Below, piece by piece: positions 25,483 through 34,144 of a DNA stretch of 64,000 nucleotides. The translations under genes were made by a program, and so were the position numbers. The DNA comes from JAAERC01 sp032123495. GTDB lineage: Bacteria > Zixibacteria > MSB-5A5 > GN15 > PGXB01. The notes beneath the pieces were generated by a model that was not told the origin of the DNA, ran no database searches, and saw nothing but the letters and a program-made list of their open reading frames with translations. How positions within the stretch are numbered: the first letter of the stretch is position 1; every line of letters starts with the position of its first letter. Where the stretch lies: the NCBI GenBank assembly GCA_032123495.1, contig JAQBFG010000068.1, positions 1 through 64,000 of the forward strand, written 5' to 3'.

Positions 25483-26466
25483 ATGTCATTGTTAGCACCA
25501 AAAACGATTGCCGAACATAGATATATACCTGTGTATCTTGATTCGCTTCGAATAGACACCGTTTTGAATTTTAATCTTTATATTAAAATCGGCGGCGACA
25601 TGGTTCTATATCGATCGGCCGATCTTCCTTTTTCCGAACGAACCCGTCTGAAACTAATCGATAATAAAGTCGAACGTTTATTTGTCAGCGGCAAATCGAG
25701 AGAGAAGTATCAAAAATATATCGAGCAAAATCTTGATAAAATTCTAATCGATAAAAAAGTCACGCAGGAGAAAAAGGCCGGAATCCTGTATGAGACGTCA
25801 AAAAAACTGATGAAGGACGTTCTTGATAATCCATCGTATGGAGAAAATATCCAGCGAAGCAAAAAACTGGTGGAGCATCAGGTCGGTTTTATCTTAAAAG
25901 GGCAGGAGGCTTTTCATAACCTTTTAAAGATCAGTTCTTTTGATTATTATACCTACACTCATTCGGTCAACGTTTGTACTTTTGCCGTTGCTTTGGCTCA
26001 GCAGTTGGGATACAAAGATGAAAAATTCCTGCATGATCTTGGAATCGGGGCGCTGTTGCATGATGTCGGGAAATCGAAAATTTCGGATAGAATCCTGAAT
26101 AAAAAAGGCAGTTTGTCTCAGGTTGAATTTGAACTGATGAAAAAACATCCCAAGTGGGGCGTGGAGATTCTCACTTCTACCGATCTGATCGACCCGTCCT
26201 GCTATTATCCGGTCTTACAGCATCATGAGCGAGGTAATGAAAAAGGTTATCCGAATAGATTAAAATTAGGCGAGATGCATGAATACAGCAAAATCGTGGC
26301 GATCGTTGATACTTTTGATGCCATGACCACCCAACGTGTTTATCAAGGCGCCGTCGAGACTTTTCCGGCACTTAAAGTGATGTTCTCGCTCAAGGATGAT
26401 TTCGATCCCAAAATACTGGAAGCATTTGCCACTCTGATGGGACCGACCGGTCTGGCCGATGTATAG
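25483..26466 (+). CDS. HD-GYP-domain c-di-GMP phosphodiesterase-like protein
   Basis: 327 residues. The N-terminal 130 residues form a DUF3391-like module (YIPVYLDSLRIDTVLNFNLYIK). The HD-GYP domain follows: His-Asp at 193-194 in LLHDVGKSKISD, then HHER at 247-250 and GYP at 255-257, then VDTFDAMTT. The HHExxxxxGYP spacing is kept, but the usual RxDGxGYP reads RGNEKGYP, so the Asp-Gly are replaced. Metal ligands appear present, so hydrolysis of c-di-GMP or a related dinucleotide is plausible. It is cytosolic, without receiver or membrane segments. It converges on recA with 35 bp between. Confidence 0.88.
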   Translation: MSLLAPKTIAEHRYIPVYLDSLRIDTVLNFNLYIKIGGDMVLYRSADLPFSERTRLKLIDNKVERLFVSGKSREKYQKYIEQNLDKILIDKKVTQEKKAGILYETSKKLMKDVLDNPSYGENIQRSKKLVEHQVGFILKGQEAFHNLLKISSFDYYTYTHSVNVCTFAVALAQQLGYKDEKFLHDLGIGALLHDVGKSKISDRILNKKGSLSQVEFELMKKHPKWGVEILTSTDLIDPSCYYPVLQHHERGNEKGYPNRLKLGEMHEYSKIVAIVDTFDAMTTQRVYQGAVETFPALKVMFSLKDDFDPKILEAFATLMGPTGLADV

Positions 26467-26501
26467 TAGGCACTAATCAAACCCAAATATACTTAGCTCA
26501 G

Positions 26502-27599
26502 CTATTCAGTTATATTTTTATCCTCGGACAGTTTTTTGTCTGAATCTTTTTTACCCATCCCCAGCTTATCGCGGACTTCGATGTCTATGGTTTTATAGAT
26601 ATCATCGTTTTCTTCCAAAAACCTCTTTGCAGCTTCGCGTCCCTGACCCAGTCGATCGCTTCCATAGCTGTACCAGGAACCTGATTTCTCAACGATATCA
26701 TGTTCGACTGCCATATCAAGCAGTTCACCCGAATGTGAGATTCCTTTGCCATAAGTAATATCAAACTCTGCTTCACGGAAAGGCGGGGCAACTTTGTTTT
26801 TAATTACTCTGACTCGGGTCCGTCCGCCAACAACAACCTGGTCTTCTTTGATAGTGGCGATTTTGCGGATATCGAGACGAATTGTAGAATAAAATTTAAG
26901 GGCATTGCCGCCGGTAGTGGTTTCAGGATTTCCGAACATCACGCCGATTTTCATTCTGATCTGATTGATAAATACTACCGCCGTTTTAGATTTTGAAATA
27001 ATAGCAGTTAATTTGCGCAATGCCTGCGACATCAAACGAGCCTGAAGCCCCATATGAGAATCACCCATCTCCCCTTCAATCTCTGCGCGCGGGACAAGAG
27101 CGGCCACCGAATCGATCACAATGATATCAATCGCGCCGGAGCGAACCAGCGTCTCGGTGATATCAAGTGCCTGTTCACCGGTATCAGGTTGCGATATCAG
27201 GAGATTATCAATATCAACCCCAAGAGCTTTGGCGTAGGTGGCATCTAGCGCATGCTCGGCATCGATAAAAGCGGCGATCCCGCCAAGTTTCTGGGCCTCA
27301 GCGATAAAATGCAGAGCCAGTGTGGTTTTACCGGAGCTTTCCGGCCCGTATATTTCGGTCACTCGGCCGCGCGGCATACCGCCGACACCAAGGGCAAAAT
27401 CGAGTGTCAATGAACCGGTCGGGATGACATCGATCGGGACAACTCGATCGTCGCCAAGTCTCATAATCGAGCCTTTGCCGAACGATTTCTCAATCTGCAT
27501 CAGGGCCGAATCAAGAGCCTTTTTTCGGTCAGGTGTTCCGACCACCATTTTTACTTCATCCCTCATCGTATTACTTTTTTTCATTTTTATCTTTCCCAT
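26502..27599 (-). CDS. recA: Recombinase RecA
   Basis: 365-aa homologous recombination ATPase and SOS co-protease. Walker A GPESSGKTTLALH lies near residue 85, followed by IDAEHALD, the Walker B region IIVIDSVAALVPR, the loop-2 ssDNA-binding segment FINQIRMKIGVMFGNPETTTGGNALKFY (split across about 205-235), and an acidic/basic C-terminus. Two starts are possible: ATG at 27599, or ATG at 27584 (MKKSNT) which has GGGAAAG about 6 nt upstream; the second is better supported. No obvious LexA box was found in the upstream 100 bp. Confidence 0.98.
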   Translation of the reverse strand: MGKIKMKKSNTMRDEVKMVVGTPDRKKALDSALMQIEKSFGKGSIMRLGDDRVVPIDVIPTGSLTLDFALGVGGMPRGRVTEIYGPESSGKTTLALHFIAEAQKLGGIAAFIDAEHALDATYAKALGVDIDNLLISQPDTGEQALDITETLVRSGAIDIIVIDSVAALVPRAEIEGEMGDSHMGLQARLMSQALRKLTAIISKSKTAVVFINQIRMKIGVMFGNPETTTGGNALKFYSTIRLDIRKIATIKEDQVVVGGRTRVRVIKNKVAPPFREAEFDITYGKGISHSGELLDMAVEHDIVEKSGSWYSYGSDRLGQGREAAKRFLEENDDIYKTIDIEVRDKLGMGKKDSDKKLSEDKNITE

Positions 27600-27883
27600 A
27601 ATTCTAATATTTATCCGGCCTTAATTTATCTCACAATCTATTAGTTTTCGTATTCAAACGGTATCACATTTTGAATTTATTTTAACTTTTTTATTATCAC
27701 TACTCCGCATCTGTTATAAAATTGCTTGAAACCAACATAAAAGAGGCCACTGACAAATCATGTCAGTAAAAATGAAGGAATGAATACTTTTTTTTATTTT
27801 TCCCATCATTTTAAAATGAATTGAACATTTTCGCCCATTTCGGTCTTCAAAAGAATTTTTTTTGATAAAATGAATAATTCTTC

Positions 27884-27912
27884 TTGACAATAGTATATTA
27901 TTTATATATTAT
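27884..27912 (+). promoter_or_regulatory. Promoter of the XRE/membrane-protein pair
   Basis: TTGACA (27884-27889), 17-bp spacer, TATTAT (27907-27912). The predicted start is near 27920, about 30 nt before the XRE ATG. Confidence 0.75.
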
Positions 27913-27930
27913 TGTTATATATTTACAATA
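27910..27930. promoter_or_regulatory. Candidate operator overlapping the -10 and start site
   Basis: TATTGT (27910-27915) and ACAATA (27925-27930) form a perfect inverted repeat with a 9-nt centre, covering the end of the -10 box and the transcription start. This is the position expected for autorepression by the XRE regulator encoded directly downstream; that link is inference. Confidence 0.5.
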
Positions 27931-27948
27931 TTAGGATATATATAATAT

Positions 27949-28209
27949 ATGGATAGTCGAAAAATATATAATCGGATATCGCTCCTCAGAAAAGAACGAG
28001 GCATATCAAGAAAAGAAATGGCCGAGGCCATCGGAGTCAATTTTCAAACGGTCGGTTATCTTGAGCGGGAAGAATACAACCCATCAATTGATCTTGTATT
28101 TCGAATTTGTGACTTCTTCGGACTGCCGGTCGATTTTGTGTTTTCGGTTTCACCATTTAAACCGTTAAGTGAAGAACTGCTTTTGCAAAGGTCGAAAAAG
28201 GAGGAATAA
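27949..28209 (+). CDS. XRE-family small transcriptional regulator
   Basis: 86 residues, a Cro/CI helix-turn-helix (about 8-62: IYNRISLLRKERGISRKEMAEAIG and NFQTVGYLEREEYNPS), closest in style to the short YozG-type regulators. The tail is charged. It is followed with a 1-nt gap by a small membrane protein; XRE plus small membrane protein pairs recur in bacteria and archaea, often autoregulated. The ribosome binding site is weak (AGGATATATATAATAT). Confidence 0.9.
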   Translation: MDSRKIYNRISLLRKERGISRKEMAEAIGVNFQTVGYLEREEYNPSIDLVFRICDFFGLPVDFVFSVSPFKPLSEELLLQRSKKEE

Positions 28210-28210
28210 A

Positions 28211-28639
28211 ATGTCACAGTCTATTTCAAAGCCAAAAAGGAGACTATTGGCAATCATTAACTATTTTTGCCTGCTGCTGCTAATTGCCCTGTTTTACTTC
28301 GGCAAATATTATGGTTGGAATTTTATGATTTTTTCCGGTTTGGCTGTAGTTCTAATAATAAACCTGGCAACTTTTAGAATATTGCATCTAAAAACGCTAC
28401 TCTGGAAACAAGTTCATTCCAAATCAGAACATCTTGATGAACGTCAGATGCAAAGAACTCTGGAATCGGTTAAACTATCCTATATAATATTTACTATAAT
28501 CAGCCTCCTTGTAATTTTTTCTATTTCACTGATGGCCGGAAAACATGACTCGATGATCATGCTTATCTATGTTTCACTGCTTTATCTGGCTCATACTTTG
28601 CCGTCTTCGATATTAGCCTGGACCGAAAAAGAAGTTTAG
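28211..28639 (+). CDS. Small four-TM membrane protein (DUF2178-like)
   Basis: 142 residues with about four hydrophobic segments (near 18-35, 42-60, 90-110, 115-135) and the intervening motif EHLDERQMQRTLES, resembling the DERE motif of DUF2178-type proteins found beside XRE regulators. The start at 28211 is chosen because GAGGAATAAA precedes it and it follows the XRE stop directly, implying translational coupling. Function unknown; it may sense a membrane state or be the target of the regulator. Confidence 0.75.
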   Translation: MSQSISKPKRRLLAIINYFCLLLLIALFYFGKYYGWNFMIFSGLAVVLIINLATFRILHLKTLLWKQVHSKSEHLDERQMQRTLESVKLSYIIFTIISLLVIFSISLMAGKHDSMIMLIYVSLLYLAHTLPSSILAWTEKEV

Positions 28640-28755
28640 TATTCGACAAAGAATATATTCAAAACTTGACATTTGCCTGGCAATTAATTTCTTTGTTATT
28701 AGAAATATTTGGGAGACAAATATTACAATATAATTAATTAAACATGGGAGTTTCT

Positions 28756-30213
28756 ATGAGGCAATTGCTAATTATTTTATCAATCCTTCTTCTGGCCACA
28801 AATCTATTCGCTCAGGCACCCGATTTTCTCTGGGGTAAAGAGTATGGCGACAAACCGGGCTGGGACGGTTACGATCAGCTATATGGCGCAACGCCAACAT
28901 CCGATGGCGGCTTTGCGCTGAATGGTTACAGTTCGACCTGGGGCGATACAATCAAAGGCGATCAATGGGTGGTAAAGATAAATTCTGACGGTGATACTTT
29001 ATGGACCGGCACCTTTGGAGATTTTGACCGACGCGATTACGGTCGCGATATTATTGAGACTTATGACAGTGGTCTGGTCATCTGCGGTCATGGACGAATT
29101 GTCACCACATCCGAGGAATACCGGATTCGACTGTTTAAGACTGATTTGGATGGCAATCAGCTCTGGGAAAAAGATTACGTTAGCGCCAATAGTTTCAGCA
29201 CCGAACAAATTATCGAGACCTCCGACAGCGGCTTTGCCATTGTCGGCTGGACCAATGACAAAGATGTTTTCTTATTTCGCGCCGATTCGCTGGGAGATTC
29301 GGTTTGGACCCAAATGTATGGCGGTGCCAGCAATGATATCGGTTATGGGGTATGCCAGACAGCCGATGATGGGTTTTTGATCGTCGGCAGCACTGAATCG
29401 TACGGACTCGGTTCATATGATATCTATGTCATCAAAACCGATGATGTTGGAGATACGGTCTGGACCGGGACTTTTGGTGGAACCAGTTATGAAGAGGGCC
29501 GGGCTATCGCAAAGACCCACGACGGTCATTATATGATTGCCGGATTAACCGTTAACACCAATACTGATGTCTATCTGCTTAAAATACAGGATGATGCTAC
29601 TGTTGATTGGCAGAAATCGTTGGGGCAGGATGATGCTAATGATCAAGCAAATGGTATCACGGCAACCGCCGATAACGGATTTTTAATCGCCGGAAATCAT
29701 TACAGTGTCACCAATGGTGAAAATGATATGTATATGATCAAAATTGATGCCAACGGCGATTCATTGTGGAGTTACACACATGAAGACGATTTCACCCACG
29801 ACGAAGCTTGGATAGCGCATCAGGCTGAGGATGGCGATATATATCTGTTCGGAACTCGGGCTGCCTCCAGCTCTGGAGCTTATCGGGATTACTGGGTGCT
29901 TAAATTCGATGCCTCACTGGATAATCGAATTGACATAGTGGAGACCATTCCGCAGAACTTTAACCTTTCCCAAAATCGACCCAATCCATTTAATCCGAGT
30001 ACAGAAATCGAATTTGCCTTAACAAGAACAACTGATTGGACTTTGACAATTTATAATATCATTGGCCAAAAGGTGGAAGCATTCGCCGGACATGACGCCG
30101 CCGGGTCGGTTATTATTAATTGGGATGCTTCTGATTATACATCGGGCATTTATTTTTACAGACTTGACGCCGGAGAATTTACTACTACAAAAAAGATGGT
30201 CTTATTGAAATAG
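28756..30213 (+). CDS. Secreted repeat protein with Por/T9SS-type sorting domain
   Basis: 485 residues. A signal peptide ends near LFAQAPDF. Residues 30-390 hold about seven repeats with D-G-D-T-L/V-W-T-G-T-F-G-G and T-x-D-x-G-F-x-I-x-G, as in a beta-propeller or related extracellular repeat. The last 85 residues, from NLSQNRPNPFNPST, form a C-terminal sorting-domain fold ending FYRLDAGEFTTTKKMVLLK, the FlgD/Por-type signal used by the type IX secretion system in FCB bacteria. GGGAG before ATG at 28756 fixes the start. The likely place is the cell surface. No T9SS machinery lies in this window. Confidence 0.88.
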   Translation: MRQLLIILSILLLATNLFAQAPDFLWGKEYGDKPGWDGYDQLYGATPTSDGGFALNGYSSTWGDTIKGDQWVVKINSDGDTLWTGTFGDFDRRDYGRDIIETYDSGLVICGHGRIVTTSEEYRIRLFKTDLDGNQLWEKDYVSANSFSTEQIIETSDSGFAIVGWTNDKDVFLFRADSLGDSVWTQMYGGASNDIGYGVCQTADDGFLIVGSTESYGLGSYDIYVIKTDDVGDTVWTGTFGGTSYEEGRAIAKTHDGHYMIAGLTVNTNTDVYLLKIQDDATVDWQKSLGQDDANDQANGITATADNGFLIAGNHYSVTNGENDMYMIKIDANGDSLWSYTHEDDFTHDEAWIAHQAEDGDIYLFGTRAASSSGAYRDYWVLKFDASLDNRIDIVETIPQNFNLSQNRPNPFNPSTEIEFALTRTTDWTLTIYNIIGQKVEAFAGHDAAGSVIINWDASDYTSGIYFYRLDAGEFTTTKKMVLLK

Positions 30214-30225
30214 ATTTGATTAACA

Positions 30226-30247
30226 CGGCAGACGAGGACGTCTGCCG
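30226..30247. repeat. Short perfect palindrome after sorting-domain gene
   Basis: CGGCAGACG (30226-30234), AGGA, CGTCTGCCG (30239-30247), a perfect 9-bp stem. There is no T run on either strand, so it is not a classical terminator. The following GCGCAC also follows the palindrome at 54135. Confidence 0.7.
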
Positions 30248-30396
30248 CGCACAAAACTGATTATATTATCTAAATATGAAAGAAAGGAAAAATCTTTAAT
30301 GTTAATTATATAGTCATTTTTGGTTTTAGGGACTTTTACTTGTATATTTATGGCAAATATTATATATGATAGGATAGCATAATTTCAATAGAAAAT

Positions 30397-31440
30397 ATGA
30401 AAAATGGATTAGACAAATCCGTTTTAAATCAATTGGTAAACAACGCTGTCGCAAAAAAATATATTTACGGAGCTGTTTTTTATGTATCATCTGATGACAA
30501 CAGCATTGATTTAATCAGTGCATCCGGAAATATGGAAGAAGATAGTCAATATTATATCGCCAGCATCAACAAACTTTTTATTTCTGCAATCGTCCTGAGA
30601 TTGTTTACAGAAAACAAATTAGATCTGCAGGACAAAATTGTTAAATATCTTCCGGACGAGCTAGTTCGGGGATTACATATATTTAAAAGACAGGATTATT
30701 CAGACTCCCTTACCATTTCCCATTTGATGTCTCATACCTCCGGGCTTCCTTGTTATTTGGCTGATAAACAGGCCAACGGAAAAACAGCAATGAAGGAACT
30801 TGAAGCAGGTATTGATCAATCCTGGCCAATTGACAAAGTAATTCGTGAAGTAAAAAGGATGAAGACACACTTTCTCCCGGGAAAAAAAGGCAGGGCCAAA
30901 TATGGAGATACAAACTATCAAATTTTGGGTTTGATTATAGAAAATATTACGGGAGAGACTGTAAATACTGTCCTGAATAATCTGTTTCAAGAACTGAGCT
31001 TATATAATACCTATGTTTATGAAGATGCAGATGACAATAATTTTGTCCCCATTCAATATAAATCGGCAATAGTAAATCTCCCGCTTTTTCTTACCTCCAC
31101 ACAAAATGATATTATTTCTACTGCAAAGGATCAAATGACATTTTTAAAAGCATTCTTTAATGGTTATTTTTTCCCAAAGGAAAGATTCAATGAATTGGAG
31201 AAGTGGAATAATATTTTCTTTCCGCTAAAATCTGGTATCGGCGTAGAAAAATTCTATATGCCCCGCATTTTTTCACTGTTTCATCCCGTGCCCGATATGA
31301 TTGGTAAATGTGGTTCTACCGGTGCCGTGGCTTTTTATGTGCCTGATAAGGATATTTACATCACAGGATCCGTAAACCAGCAAGCAAGGCCTAATATAGC
31401 GTTTCAGACAATGATAAAAATTGTAAATAAATTGAAGTAG
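30397..31440 (+). CDS. Serine hydrolase of the beta-lactamase/class C family
   Basis: 347 residues of the serine beta-lactamase-like fold (Beta-lactamase family, class C). Ser56-x-x-Lys59 (SINK) is the nucleophile motif, SHLMSHTSGLP the typical second block, and GKCGSTGAVAF the third (KTG-like). The usual YxN reads Tyr169-Gly-Asp171, so the Asn is replaced by Asp. There is no signal peptide, unlike most family members, so it may be a cytosolic esterase or peptidase. A weak promoter TTGTAT/TATATG lies at 30340-30368. It stands alone and converges on the methyltransferase gene. Confidence 0.82.
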   Translation: MKNGLDKSVLNQLVNNAVAKKYIYGAVFYVSSDDNSIDLISASGNMEEDSQYYIASINKLFISAIVLRLFTENKLDLQDKIVKYLPDELVRGLHIFKRQDYSDSLTISHLMSHTSGLPCYLADKQANGKTAMKELEAGIDQSWPIDKVIREVKRMKTHFLPGKKGRAKYGDTNYQILGLIIENITGETVNTVLNNLFQELSLYNTYVYEDADDNNFVPIQYKSAIVNLPLFLTSTQNDIISTAKDQMTFLKAFFNGYFFPKERFNELEKWNNIFFPLKSGIGVEKFYMPRIFSLFHPVPDMIGKCGSTGAVAFYVPDKDIYITGSVNQQARPNIAFQTMIKIVNKLK

Positions 31441-31495
31441 CCAATGGCGGGGCAGATAACTTCTCTCACCTTTTCCGACAAATTAGAGATACAGT

Positions 31496-32194
31496 TTACT
31501 TTCGGCCAAGAATATAAAGAACAGATTCCGGGCTGTAACTCAACGCTTTCAAGATATTTTGTAATTTTTCGCCCTCTGATATTAAATCATCCTGTCCGCC
31601 AATCTCCTTTAATTTCTCCAACGAATCAGAGATATTTGCCAGCATAAATTTCAACGAATCAGGATCAGAATCGTTTTCAAGATGTTCAAAAATCTCATAT
31701 TCGTTCAGCTCAAGTTTTTCCACATGGTTTAAGATCTCATCTTTGGTCAGCGTTTCATTATGCGGTTCGCCATTTAACCGATCTACTTCGGCCCGCCAAT
31801 GATGCCAGTGGCGGTGAGAATTTGGCAGTTCGGTTTTTGGATCCTGAAACATTTCGCCCAGAATAAACAGACCACCCGGCTTCAAAACTCTTTTCATCTC
31901 AGACAGTACTTTGTCGATCTCGTTGAGGTGATGCATTGAATGACGCATCGCGACGGTGTCAAAATAATTATCCTCAAAAGCAAGCTTCTCGGCATTCATT
32001 GGATTATATAATATTTCATTGCCCGGTCTTTCCTGCGCCTCTTTGAGCCTTTCCTCGGACATATCGACACCAATAGCTTCAACATAATTTTCAAATGTAT
32101 CGGTTAAATACCGAATAAAATCTCCATACGCGGTGGCAACATCAAGAATCCTGCCGCCCTCAATATTTTTTAGCTTTTCATCCAATATGTTCAT
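31496..32194 (-). CDS. Class I SAM-dependent methyltransferase
   Basis: 232 residues. Motif I ILDVATAYGDF (about 17-27), the acidic loop IGVDMSEERL, the DTVAMRHSMHHLNE post-motif and EMKRVLKPGGLFILGEM are standard Methyltransf_11 features. The substrate is not identifiable; a small molecule or quinone-like substrate fits the family. The C-terminal 100 residues are acidic and helical. It begins 8 bp after the RecB-like nuclease gene on the same strand, so the two are probably one operon. Confidence 0.88.
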   Translation of the reverse strand: MNILDEKLKNIEGGRILDVATAYGDFIRYLTDTFENYVEAIGVDMSEERLKEAQERPGNEILYNPMNAEKLAFEDNYFDTVAMRHSMHHLNEIDKVLSEMKRVLKPGGLFILGEMFQDPKTELPNSHRHWHHWRAEVDRLNGEPHNETLTKDEILNHVEKLELNEYEIFEHLENDSDPDSLKFMLANISDSLEKLKEIGGQDDLISEGEKLQNILKALSYSPESVLYILGRK

Positions 32195-32202
32195 AGTACC
32201 AT

Positions 32203-33414
32203 CTATTGTTTTATTTTATAATTTGTACGAATGATATCAGACCTTTTTTTCCTGACAAACTGGCTTAGTTGTTCGGTCAGATTTTCATCCAACTTTTCTT
32301 TAGCATAAAGTTCTTTGAATAAAATATTCGTTTCGAGCTTAAAGCATTCATCAAGACCGGCCGCACGGGCTATCTGTGATAATCTCATAAACGCCTTATT
32401 ATCCTCGGTTTTGGTCGGGAAACCATCTTTTTCAGTTGATGTTATCTTAATAAATCCGGAATCGCTGTCGAGCCTGACCATATCAGTTTTATCACAGTAG
32501 CCGATTATATCTTCTTTGAGTGCATTCAGTTCCGATTCGATTTTTTTCTTCTCCTCATTGAGTAGCAAATACTTTTCGGCCAGCTCTTTCCCCGTCTCGG
32601 GGTTTAAGACATCGGATGCTTCATCTTCAATCGCCCGCCGATGCCTTTTGGCCGGGCAAAGTTCGAAATAGGGACAATAGTCGCAGAGCGCTGATTCTTT
32701 GACCGGGAAATCATTATCGCGTGCCGCCTGCTCGATCTCTAAGATCAAATTAATACTGTCCTGCTTGAGCATATCGAGCTTGTCCTGATCCATCACCGTT
32801 GTCATCGCGATTCCCTGCCGCAGATATATCTGTTTCAATTCGATCTTATCAAACTGCGGCCAGAGGAAATTGACCGCATGCTGATAAAGACCCATCTGAA
32901 GATTATTATCCAGATCCTGCTGAGTCGGTAGTCTTGCCTGCGTTTTATAATCAACAATTTCAACCACACCATCTTTGCGCTGCACCAATTTGTCAAGTTT
33001 GGCCCGCATCATAAACCGATTGGCCGAATCAAGCGGGAAGCTGGCATTTTTTTCCAACCCGATAATCTCGCCCTCATCAAATGGATGGTACATCTTATAA
33101 TATTTTGCCAGCGCTTTAGCACCGGTATTAATAAAATCATCGATCCCCATATACTCTTTGGTCACTTTTATCCGGTCGCGATCCGATCCTTCCCACTCCT
33201 TGTGGTAATCGGCCAACATCTCTTCTTCCGGTTGGATCCGTCCGTTAACTTTAAATTTATACAGTTTTTCAAGAGCACGATGCACCGCCGACCCAAGAAA
33301 CATCTCAACACTTACCGGTTTTTCAACGGTAGCTTTTTCAATATGATTAAATTTATACTGACGGGGACAATTCTGGAACTGGCCTATTTTTGAATAGCTA
33401 TAACTTCTTATCAC
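32203..33414 (-). CDS. PD-(D/E)XK nuclease, RecB/Cas4-like with Fe-S cysteines
   Basis: 403 residues. The N-terminal YSYSKIGQFQNCPRQYKFNHIEK is the RecB/AddB/Cas4 entry motif, EIVDYKTQ is the catalytic DxK core, and CDYCPYFELCPAKRH near the middle, with Cys16, gives the four-Cys pattern that binds a 4Fe-4S cluster in AddB and Cas4. The remaining 130 residues are helical and unusual for Cas4. A role in DNA end processing is likely; no helicase, CRISPR array or other cas gene is present in the window. GTG start with strong GGAGGAATT. Confidence 0.85.
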   Translation of the reverse strand: MIRSYSYSKIGQFQNCPRQYKFNHIEKATVEKPVSVEMFLGSAVHRALEKLYKFKVNGRIQPEEEMLADYHKEWEGSDRDRIKVTKEYMGIDDFINTGAKALAKYYKMYHPFDEGEIIGLEKNASFPLDSANRFMMRAKLDKLVQRKDGVVEIVDYKTQARLPTQQDLDNNLQMGLYQHAVNFLWPQFDKIELKQIYLRQGIAMTTVMDQDKLDMLKQDSINLILEIEQAARDNDFPVKESALCDYCPYFELCPAKRHRRAIEDEASDVLNPETGKELAEKYLLLNEEKKKIESELNALKEDIIGYCDKTDMVRLDSDSGFIKITSTEKDGFPTKTEDNKAFMRLSQIARAAGLDECFKLETNILFKELYAKEKLDENLTEQLSQFVRKKRSDIIRTNYKIKQ

Positions 33415-33488
33415 AATTCCTCCAATGTTAACTTGGAATATAATGATAAACCAATATACCGTAAATCACATTGTAAAATCAACTCATA

Positions 33489-33516
33489 ATAAAAAACGCC
33501 CGTCGAAACGGGCGTT
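33489..33516 (-). terminator. Rho-independent terminator after barrel gene
   Basis: A 9-bp stem AACGCCCGT (33495-33503), loop CGAA, ACGGGCGTT (33508-33516), followed on minus by TTTT. It separates the barrel gene from the nuclease gene. Confidence 0.85.
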
Positions 33517-33540
33517 AAAATTCAAATTTGTCTTATTTCT

Positions 33541-34086
33541 TTAGAATCCAAGCATAACGCCAACCGTAAGAGTAAAATATCTCCTGTTGCCAACGCTAAA
33601 ATTTGTCCAATAATGACGGTATTCGCCATAAACAGCTATCGGTGCAGCTGGCGGAGCAATTTTAACACCGCCGATAATATGAAATCCGCTTCCATTAATG
33701 GCTCCACCTGCGGTAACACCCATAGCGCTTACGGTAGTGCCAAGAGAGTGAAACCCATAACCAAAACCGGCATACGGTTTCAAAAGTGAGAAATCAAACG
33801 GTTTGACGACAGAGGCGTTGAGAGTCAAAAAGTGAAGCGTCCCTTCGGCCGGAATAGCCCCGCCGGCCTGATACTTTTTCCATGAATATTCGATGCTTCC
33901 GATTACATCAACCACAGGTAATGCGGAAAACCTGTAGTCGGCTCCAATCAATGTCATACCTTCGTTGTAGGTATCATCGCTGGCATCTTTTGAAAAACCA
34001 AACTTGGCGCCAATACCTGCCGAAACCATCGTTGGGATTACAAATATAAGGACAATCAACAGAAACAGTTTATTACAATTTTTCAT
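33541..34086 (-). CDS. Small outer-membrane beta-barrel protein
   Basis: 181 residues: signal peptide (about 1-23, ending VSAG) then alternating hydrophobic strands with Gly/aromatic turns (GIGAKFGFS, VVDVIGSIEYSWKKY, PYAGFGYGFHSL) and a C-terminal strand FTLTVGVMLGF ending in Phe, the classical OM insertion signal. It resembles OmpW/OmpA-like small 8-stranded barrels. AAGGAGGAGAAAG before ATG is strong. It may be read from the end of the pyr operon (58-bp gap) and ends at its own terminator. Confidence 0.8.
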   Translation of the reverse strand: MKNCNKLFLLIVLIFVIPTMVSAGIGAKFGFSKDASDDTYNEGMTLIGADYRFSALPVVDVIGSIEYSWKKYQAGGAIPAEGTLHFLTLNASVVKPFDFSLLKPYAGFGYGFHSLGTTVSAMGVTAGGAINGSGFHIIGGVKIAPPAAPIAVYGEYRHYWTNFSVGNRRYFTLTVGVMLGF

Positions 34087-34144
34087 CTTTCTCCTCCTTA
34101 AGAGTATAATCGGCTATCCTTGCCGATTATTAACAGGAATAAGG

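Larger units (their letters stand above)
27600..27948. other. Divergent region between recA and XRE gene
   Basis: About 350 bp without a gene. It holds a hairpin ACTGACA-N5-TGTCAGT (27749-27767) of unknown role, and a consensus promoter plus inverted repeat for the XRE gene (27884-27930). The recA promoter must also lie here but I could not place it confidently. Confidence 0.55.

Noticed and set aside
27600..27700. LexA/SOS box upstream of recA
   Set aside because: No CTGT-N8-ACAG or GAAC-N4-GTTC-type symmetry could be found by eye.
30226..30247. Palindrome as a terminator for the sorting-domain gene
   Set aside because: Stem is perfect but no T run follows on either strand; listed as a repeat instead.
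32203..33414. Cas4 of a CRISPR system
   Set aside because: No cas genes or array nearby, and the C-terminal region differs from Cas4; called RecB/Cas4-like only.
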